10,755 nucleotides of DNA from Seribacter sp963934295. GTDB lineage: Bacteria > Verrucomicrobiota > Verrucomicrobiia > Opitutales > Seribacteraceae. The DNA lies in NCBI GenBank assembly GCA_963934295.1, contig CAWVXY010000074.1, positions 1-10,755 of the forward strand, written 5' to 3'. Below, piece after piece: positions 7,654 through 10,755 of the stretch. Numbering within the stretch: the first letter of the stretch is position 1; each line of letters starts with the position of its first letter. The notes under the pieces are model-generated. The model had not been told where the DNA came from and ran no database searches. It worked only from the letters and a program-made list of their open reading frames with translations. Both the position numbers and the translations under genes were made by a program.

Positions 7654-7709
7654 TAAAGCCCAAGAACAAAGGCGGAAAAAAGGGGAGAAAGAACAAGCCG
7701 GAGAAGTGA
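7645..7709 (+). other. A6 run and overlapping lysine-rich 19-codon frame between sulfatase 3 and SMP-30
   Basis: Seen: sulfatase 3 ends AAC AAA AAA TGA (A6 at 7645-7650). In the -1 frame an ATG at 7650 overlaps that stop, and 19 codons follow (8 Lys and 1 Arg; ends KNKPEK) up to TGA 7707-7709. That TGA shares its A with ATG 7709 of the next gene (TGATG). Two readings are possible. A -1 slip on the A-run, or an extra A in the true genome, would give sulfatase 3 a basic tail of 19 residues (515 total). Alternatively it is a tiny separate cistron that couples translation from sulfatase 3 to the propeller gene. Basic low-complexity tails do occur on sulfatases of this group, from general recollection. 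No typical heptamer X-XXY-YYZ other than the A-run is seen, and no strong downstream structure was identified by eye. Confidence 0.45.
7700..7703 (+). promoter_or_regulatory. Shine-Dalgarno site of the SMP-30-like gene
   Basis: GGAG at 7700-7703 lies 5 nt before ATG 7709, within a purine-rich run. This site decides the start: the longer frame opening at 7622 has no signal peptide and overlaps sulfatase 3. It is the only clear Shine-Dalgarno sequence found before any gene start visible in the window. Confidence 0.6.
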
Positions 7710-8620
7710 TGACGAAAGTTTTTCGACAACTTTGTTTATTCGGCTTTGCAGTTGCGACACCTCTGGCAGGGCAGAAACAAGACACGGGGCAGTCCCTCAT
7801 CACAATAAAAGAGATCGATGCAAAGCTGGAAAAACTTTCTTCGGGCTATGAAACGGTGGAGGGGCCGCTCTATGATGGGAAGAGCCATCTTCTCTTCACT
7901 GACATTCCCAACCAGCGTATCTGGCGACTCAACCTGAAGACCCTTGGGACCACGCTGTTCAGGGACAAGACCGGCGGAGCCAACGGGCTCGCCTTTGACT
8001 TGCGGGGACGATTGCTGATGTGCAAGCAACGGGAGAAGAGCCTTGCCCGCCTCGAGGAGGACGGGACGGAAACCGTGCTCTTGAAGCCGACGAGGATGGG
8101 GAAAAACAAGAAGGTTTACCCTGTGGGAGTCAACGACGTGGTGGTTGATCGCAAAGGGCGGATCTACGTCACGGTGCCGGGCGCGGGATCGATCTACCTT
8201 CTCGACTCCGATGGTGGAAATCCACGACCAGTCATCAGCGATCTAAAGGGGCCGAACGGCTTGATGCTCTCACCGTGTGAGACAACACTCTATGTGTCCG
8301 AATACAAGGAGCAGAAACTCCATGCCTTTGATATCGACCCCAAAACCGGAAAACCCTCCAAACAAAGACTTTTCTCCCAAGTCGAACAGCCCAGTGATTA
8401 TGGATGTGACGGCATGACAGTAGACCATCTCGGCAACCTATATTGTGCAGGTCCTTACGCCGTGCGGATATGGAGTCCGCAAGGCAAACTGCTCGAGACA
8501 ATTGCAGTCCCGGAAAGCCCGACTAATTGCGCTTTTGCCGGACCTGGGAGCAATGTCCTTTATATCACCGGTCGAAAGAATGTTTTCCGGATCCGCTTAA
8601 AAACCAAGGGTGTTCGCTAA
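7709..8620 (+). CDS. SMP-30/gluconolactonase-like beta-propeller, secreted
   Basis: 303 residues from ATG 7709, chosen for the GGAG site 5 nt upstream and the signal peptide that follows (FRQL, hydrophobic to about residue 20). A GTG at 7706 would add one residue. Seen: YETVEGP with Glu51, GGANGLAFD with Asn92, VGVNDVVVDRKGRIYVT (139-155) with Asn142/Asp143, GPNGLMLSP with Asn183, and YGCDGMTVDHLGNLY (231-245) with Asp234. Known: SMP-30/LRE family enzymes are six-bladed propellers that bind a divalent metal through Glu, Asn and Asp at such positions and hydrolyse sugar lactones; the gluconolactonase branch is the nearest. Neighbours: last gene of the putative operon, coupled through TGATG to the lysine-rich frame. 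Inference: it opens an aldonolactone made from a sugar released by the operon, perhaps together with the ThuA-like protein. GC is about 59% over 7861-8280, higher than elsewhere in the window. Confidence 0.85.
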   Translation: MTKVFRQLCLFGFAVATPLAGQKQDTGQSLITIKEIDAKLEKLSSGYETVEGPLYDGKSHLLFTDIPNQRIWRLNLKTLGTTLFRDKTGGANGLAFDLRGRLLMCKQREKSLARLEEDGTETVLLKPTRMGKNKKVYPVGVNDVVVDRKGRIYVTVPGAGSIYLLDSDGGNPRPVISDLKGPNGLMLSPCETTLYVSEYKEQKLHAFDIDPKTGKPSKQRLFSQVEQPSDYGCDGMTVDHLGNLYCAGPYAVRIWSPQGKLLETIAVPESPTNCAFAGPGSNVLYITGRKNVFRIRLKTKGVR

Positions 8621-8641
8621 ATTTGTAAAGGTCGTTCAGCA

Positions 8642-8684
8642 CCTTATTAGTTTTAGAAAGCCAAGCCTAAAACAAGAAGGTTTT
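8642..8684 (+). terminator. Candidate terminator of the sulfatase-sialidase operon
   Basis: Seen 21 nt after the SMP-30-like stop: CCTT (8642-8645) pairs with AAGG (8677-8680), and after a small internal loop GTTTTAG (8650-8656) pairs with CTAAAAC (8667-8673) around a 10-nt loop; TTTT follows at 8681-8684. The stem is AT-rich and interrupted, so the call is tentative. It lies in the convergent gap before the minus-strand Nudix gene, where a terminator is expected. Confidence 0.4.
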
Positions 8685-8780
8685 AATGAGGATTGAAGTA
8701 CCCGAACCAGACTATACAAATCGGTTCAGGAAGTTAACTAGGTGATCAGGGCCATGACTCCCGCAAAAGCAAAATGATTT

Positions 8781-9200
8781 TTAAAATATCCTCTTTCGTA
8801 ATTCTTGGATTATCTCCAAGTACTCTTGCTTGACCATCTTTTCAGCCCGATCAAAAGTAGTTACGATCCGACTTCGCTCACTCTTTTCAGGAAAATCGTG
8901 GAGGATCGTTTTTACCCTCATAGTGTAGATCCTTAGATTCTTAGACTTCTCGAGAGAGTTAAAATCATAATGCTTGCAATTCAAAGACCCTTGTAGACCT
9001 GCTTCTTCAAAAGCTTCTCTTTTTGCCTGTAAACGATCAGATCGTTTTTTCGCACGATTTCCTTTCGGTAGTATCCATGATTCTCCCTTACGACTAGTCA
9101 CCAATACAACCTTCCCTGATCTGGTGTAGGCAAAAACTCCCACCTGGTAATCATCCCGAACGGTTGCCAACCATTTATCATTTTTTTGTATTTTTAGCAT
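8781..9200 (-). CDS. Nudix hydrolase with altered Nudix box
   Basis: 139 residues, reading right to left from ATG at 9200-9198. Seen: WILPKG (42-47) leading into a Nudix box, with Gly47 and then REAFEEAGL (61-69). The metal-binding glutamates Glu62, Glu65 and Glu66 are present. Odd: the box formula G-x5-E-x7-REUxEExGU expects Glu at residue 53, which is Arg53 here, within a basic loop (RAKKRSDRLQAKR). Known: Nudix enzymes cleave nucleoside diphosphates linked to another moiety X; the LPKG entry and about 140-residue size resemble the diadenosine/diphosphoinositol polyphosphate hydrolase branch, but the substrate cannot be read from sequence. No signal peptide, so cytoplasmic. It is the second gene of a two-gene unit, 2 nt after the RHH stop, facing the sulfatase operon. 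GC is visibly lower than in the operon. The pairing with an RHH gene suggests a regulated or toxin-antitoxin-like module, which is inference. Confidence 0.8.
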   Translation of the reverse strand: MLKIQKNDKWLATVRDDYQVGVFAYTRSGKVVLVTSRKGESWILPKGNRAKKRSDRLQAKREAFEEAGLQGSLNCKHYDFNSLEKSKNLRIYTMRVKTILHDFPEKSERSRIVTTFDRAEKMVKQEYLEIIQELRKRIF

Positions 9201-9202
9201 AA

Positions 9203-9367
9203 TTATTTTTTGTTTTTGAGGAGTCCCACCACGAGATCCTCAATAATTTGCTGAACGCTTGTATCCTTCTTCACCGCATAAATCTTCAGCTTTTTTAAGA
9301 CTGACTCCTCAAGACGCAAAGACGTGTTTTTACGCTTTGACTTCTTATTGTGAGATTTAGACGACAT
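9203..9367 (-). CDS. Small ribbon-helix-helix DNA-binding protein (antitoxin-like)
   Basis: 54 residues, reading right to left from ATG at 9367-9365 to TAA at 9205-9203. An in-frame TTG at 9394 would add nine residues but lies within the promoter region. Seen: a lysine-rich N-terminal tail (residues 5-14), a short strand TSLRLEE (15-21), helix one VLKKLKIYAVKK (23-34), a turn DTSV and helix two QQIIEDLVVGLLKNKK (39-54). This is the strand-helix-helix pattern of Arc/MetJ/CopG-type regulators, which dimerise and bind DNA through the paired strand. Known: antitoxins of this kind lie upstream of their partner gene and repress their own operon. Here the partner position is taken by the Nudix gene 2 nt downstream. 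Repeated CATAATGA octamers at the start of this gene are candidate binding sites. It could also be an ordinary regulator with no toxin partner. Confidence 0.7.
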   Translation of the reverse strand: MSSKSHNKKSKRKNTSLRLEESVLKKLKIYAVKKDTSVQQIIEDLVVGLLKNKK

Positions 9368-9388
9368 AATGATATAATTACATAATGA
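9365..9388. repeat. Direct octamer repeats CATAATGA, candidate RHH operator
   Basis: CATAATGA occurs at 9365-9372 and 9381-9388, 16 bp apart start to start, separated by TATAATTA. The first copy covers the RHH start codon and the pair flanks the -10 region. A perfect palindrome TGACGTCA (9386-9393) overlaps the second copy. Repeats in this position suit autoregulation by the RHH protein, but the region is AT-rich and chance is possible. Confidence 0.45.
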
Positions 9389-9402
9389 CGTCAAAATGTC
9401 AA
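9374..9402 (-). promoter_or_regulatory. Promoter of the RHH-Nudix unit, possibly leaderless
   Basis: On the minus strand a perfect -35 TTGACA lies at 9402-9397, and a 17-nt spacer leads to AATTAT (9379-9374) as a candidate -10 in an AT-rich run; neighbouring registers TAATTA or ATTATA also fit. A start about 7 nt downstream would fall at or next to the A of the RHH ATG (9367), which predicts a leaderless transcript and agrees with the absence of a Shine-Dalgarno sequence. Confidence 0.5.
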
Positions 9403-9455
9403 GATATTAAAGTATCACAATTTTCATTAGTCCCTAATTAATAATATGTTTTGAA

Positions 9456-9466
9456 CTCATTATGAG
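9456..9466. repeat. Palindrome CTCATTATGAG, inverted third copy of the octamer
   Basis: CTCAT-T-ATGAG is a perfect inverted repeat with a 1-nt centre. It contains TCATTATG (9457-9464), the reverse complement of the octamer at the RHH start, about 70 bp further from that gene and about 100 bp before sulfatase 4. It may be a second regulator site or a coincidence of AT-rich sequence. Confidence 0.3.
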
Positions 9467-9561
9467 AGTTTTAATTGCTCTAATTTATGTTAAAAATAGA
9501 TTAAACCACATAGAACAACTGTGCCGTTGTAAGAATTTAAATATTAAGACATATAAACTAT

Positions 9562-10755
9562 ATGAAGCTCAATCGATTCCTCATCGCCTTATTTCTTCCC
9601 TTTTTTATTTTAAAACCTGTTTCTTATGGAAAGGATCGGGTTTCCCAAATGCCCAACCTCATCATTCTTCTGGCTGATGATTTAGGCTATGGAGAACTTG
9701 GGTGCCAGGGAAATGATGGGATCCCCACCCCTCATATAGACGGAATAGCCAAAAAAGGAGTCCGCTTTACTCAAGGCTATGTAACAGCTCCCAACTGCAG
9801 CCCATCTCGGGCCGGTCTGATAACAGGAAAATACGGCACTCGGTTCGGACATGAATTTAACCCAACCGGAGCCAAGAACGAGCAACCGGGGTACGGCCTC
9901 CCCCTTTCTGAAAAGACATTGGCTGATTCTCTCTCTATGGCCGGATACGTAAACGGATTGATTGGCAAGTGGCACCTTGGAGGAACCGCTCCCTATCATC
10001 CATTCCGTCGTGGTTTTGATGAATTTTTCGGATTTACTCACGAAGGCCACTACTTTGTTCCGGAACCGTGGGAAAGAACAACCACTTGGTTACGACGCAA
10101 AGTCCTGCCTGGTGGAGGAAAAGGCATAAGAAGGTTCGGAAAGGTGATCTACTCGACTCACTTGGGCAACGAACCTGATTACGATGCCAACAATCCGATC
10201 GTACGCGGTAGTCAACCGGTACGGGAGGAGGAATACTTCACGGATGCCATTACGCGAGAGTCCGTTGATTTCATCGACCGTCATGCCGACAAGCCTTTCT
10301 TTTTGTTTGTTTCCTACAATGCGGTTCACAGCCCCCTGCAGGCTGCTGATAAGTACATGGAAAAATTTAAGCATATCGAAGACATACAGCGACGAATCTT
10401 CGCTGCCATGCTTTCAAACCTTGATGATAGTGTAGGCGACATTTTGAAAAAGCTGGAAAAAGAAGATTTGGAAAAGGATACCCTGGTGTTCTTCCTTAGC
10501 GATAACGGCGGACCAACCAGAGAATTGACCAGCAGCAATCTACCATTACGTGGAGAAAAGGGACAAATGTACGAGGGTGGTATCCGGGTACCCTTTCTTT
10601 TTCAATGGCCTGGAAAAGTACCTGCGGGGAAAACCTATGATAGGCCCGTACTGAGTACAGATATTTTTGCCACCATTCATGCAGCGGCAGGGGTATCTAA
10701 ACCCAAAGGTGAATATATTGAATCTTATGACCTTCTTCCTTACCTCACAGGAAAG
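9562..10755 (+). CDS. Arylsulfatase-like sulfatase 4 (3' truncated by window edge)
   Basis: 398 codons are visible from ATG 9562; the frame is still open at the right edge. The start is supported by a signal peptide (KLNR, then hydrophobic residues 6-21). Seen: NLIILLADDLGYGELGCQG with Asp39/Asp40; CSPSR with Cys79 (codon 9796-9798) and Arg83; GKWHLGG with Lys136/His138; His256 in NAVHSP; SDNGGP with Asp314/Asn315; and RGEKGQMYEGGIRVPF with Lys333. All expected metal and sulfate-binding positions are present, with canonical motifs. The GYGELGCQG and GKWHLGG blocks resemble the GALNS/arylsulfatase A-like part of the S1 family, but the substrate is not assignable. It is separated from the main operon by the RHH-Nudix pair and has its own AT-rich upstream region, so it is probably the first gene of another transcript continuing beyond the window. 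No Shine-Dalgarno sequence is seen before the ATG. Confidence 0.9.
   Translation, partial: MKLNRFLIALFLPFFILKPVSYGKDRVSQMPNLIILLADDLGYGELGCQGNDGIPTPHIDGIAKKGVRFTQGYVTAPNCSPSRAGLITGKYGTRFGHEFNPTGAKNEQPGYGLPLSEKTLADSLSMAGYVNGLIGKWHLGGTAPYHPFRRGFDEFFGFTHEGHYFVPEPWERTTTWLRRKVLPGGGKGIRRFGKVIYSTHLGNEPDYDANNPIVRGSQPVREEEYFTDAITRESVDFIDRHADKPFFLFVSYNAVHSPLQAADKYMEKFKHIEDIQRRIFAAMLSNLDDSVGDILKKLEKEDLEKDTLVFFLSDNGGPTRELTSSNLPLRGEKGQMYEGGIRVPFLFQWPGKVPAGKTYDRPVLSTDIFATIHAAAGVSKPKGEYIESYDLLPYLTGK

Larger units (their letters stand above)
9368..9561. other. AT-rich divergent intergenic region
   Basis: This gap lies between the minus-strand RHH gene and plus-strand sulfatase 4 and should hold promoters for both. 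GC over 9361-9540 is about 25% by hand count, the lowest in the window. Apart from the minus-strand promoter and octamers, TTGAAC (9451-9456) is a possible -35 for sulfatase 4, but no -10 sits at good spacing. No gene, tRNA or terminator is supported here. Confidence 0.5.

Noticed and set aside
6367..7803. A 478-codon open frame on the minus strand, antisense to sulfatase 3
   Set aside because: It mirrors a clear sulfatase with all active-site motifs on the plus strand. The antisense protein shows no recognisable domain, and the openness is explained by codon use in the GC-richer sense gene.
8701..8730. Inverted repeat CCcGAACC / GGTTCaGG in the convergent gap
   Set aside because: It has one mismatch, a 14-nt loop and no T-tract on either strand, so it cannot be called a terminator with confidence.
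9515..9530. ACAAC / GTTGT hairpin upstream of sulfatase 4
   Set aside because: Only a 5-bp stem in a long AT-rich gap, well within chance expectation.
9462..9677. A 71-codon frame starting before sulfatase 4
   Set aside because: It overlaps the sulfatase 4 start in another frame, and its composition looks like translated AT-rich non-coding DNA.
1..10755. CRISPR arrays, insertion sequences, tRNA or rRNA genes, integrase sites
   Set aside because: No regularly spaced repeats, transposase or integrase motifs, or tRNA-like cloverleaf sequence were found when reading through the window.

Overview
The window looks like a glycan-degradation locus from a member of the PVC group, most likely a marine or sediment Verrucomicrobiota, with Planctomycetota as the alternative. 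The lineage is inferred from dense packing of secreted arylsulfatase-like genes beside ThuA-like and SMP-30-like genes, an RskA-type anti-sigma factor in a form familiar to me from these phyla, moderate and uneven GC, and start codons that almost all lack a Shine-Dalgarno sequence. No rRNA, tRNA or other phylogenetic marker is present.

Layout. Positions 1-269 hold the 3' end of an anti-sigma factor gene, followed by a small hairpin (281-298). Positions 310-8620 hold seven tightly spaced plus-strand genes that read as one operon: a ThuA-like protein, an alpha/beta hydrolase, two sulfatases, a GH33 sialidase, a third sulfatase and an SMP-30/gluconolactonase-like beta-propeller. Gaps are 16, 63, 18, 24, -4 and 55 nt. 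A terminator-like hairpin follows at 8642-8684. Positions 8781-9367 carry a convergent minus-strand pair: a ribbon-helix-helix protein followed 2 nt later by a Nudix hydrolase, with a promoter and repeated octamers at its start. A very AT-rich stretch (9368-9561) separates it from a fourth sulfatase, which runs off the right edge.

How the genes may work together. All seven operon proteins begin with an apparent export signal, so the operon probably encodes periplasmic or surface breakdown of a sulfated and possibly sialylated glycan. The sulfatases would remove sulfate esters, the sialidase terminal sialic acid, and the alpha/beta hydrolase perhaps an ester group. The ThuA-like and SMP-30-like proteins would act on released or oxidised sugars. 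All four sulfatases have a Cys-type formylglycine motif and so need a maturation enzyme encoded outside this window. Their active-site motifs differ, which suggests different target linkages.

Most notable signals: (1) the two-gene RHH-Nudix cassette with an apparently autoregulated and possibly leaderless promoter; (2) a lysine-rich 19-codon reading frame that starts on the stop codon of the third sulfatase and ends on the start codon of the next gene, which could be a frameshifted C-terminal tail or a coupling peptide; (3) a sialidase with a complete catalytic set inside a sulfatase operon.
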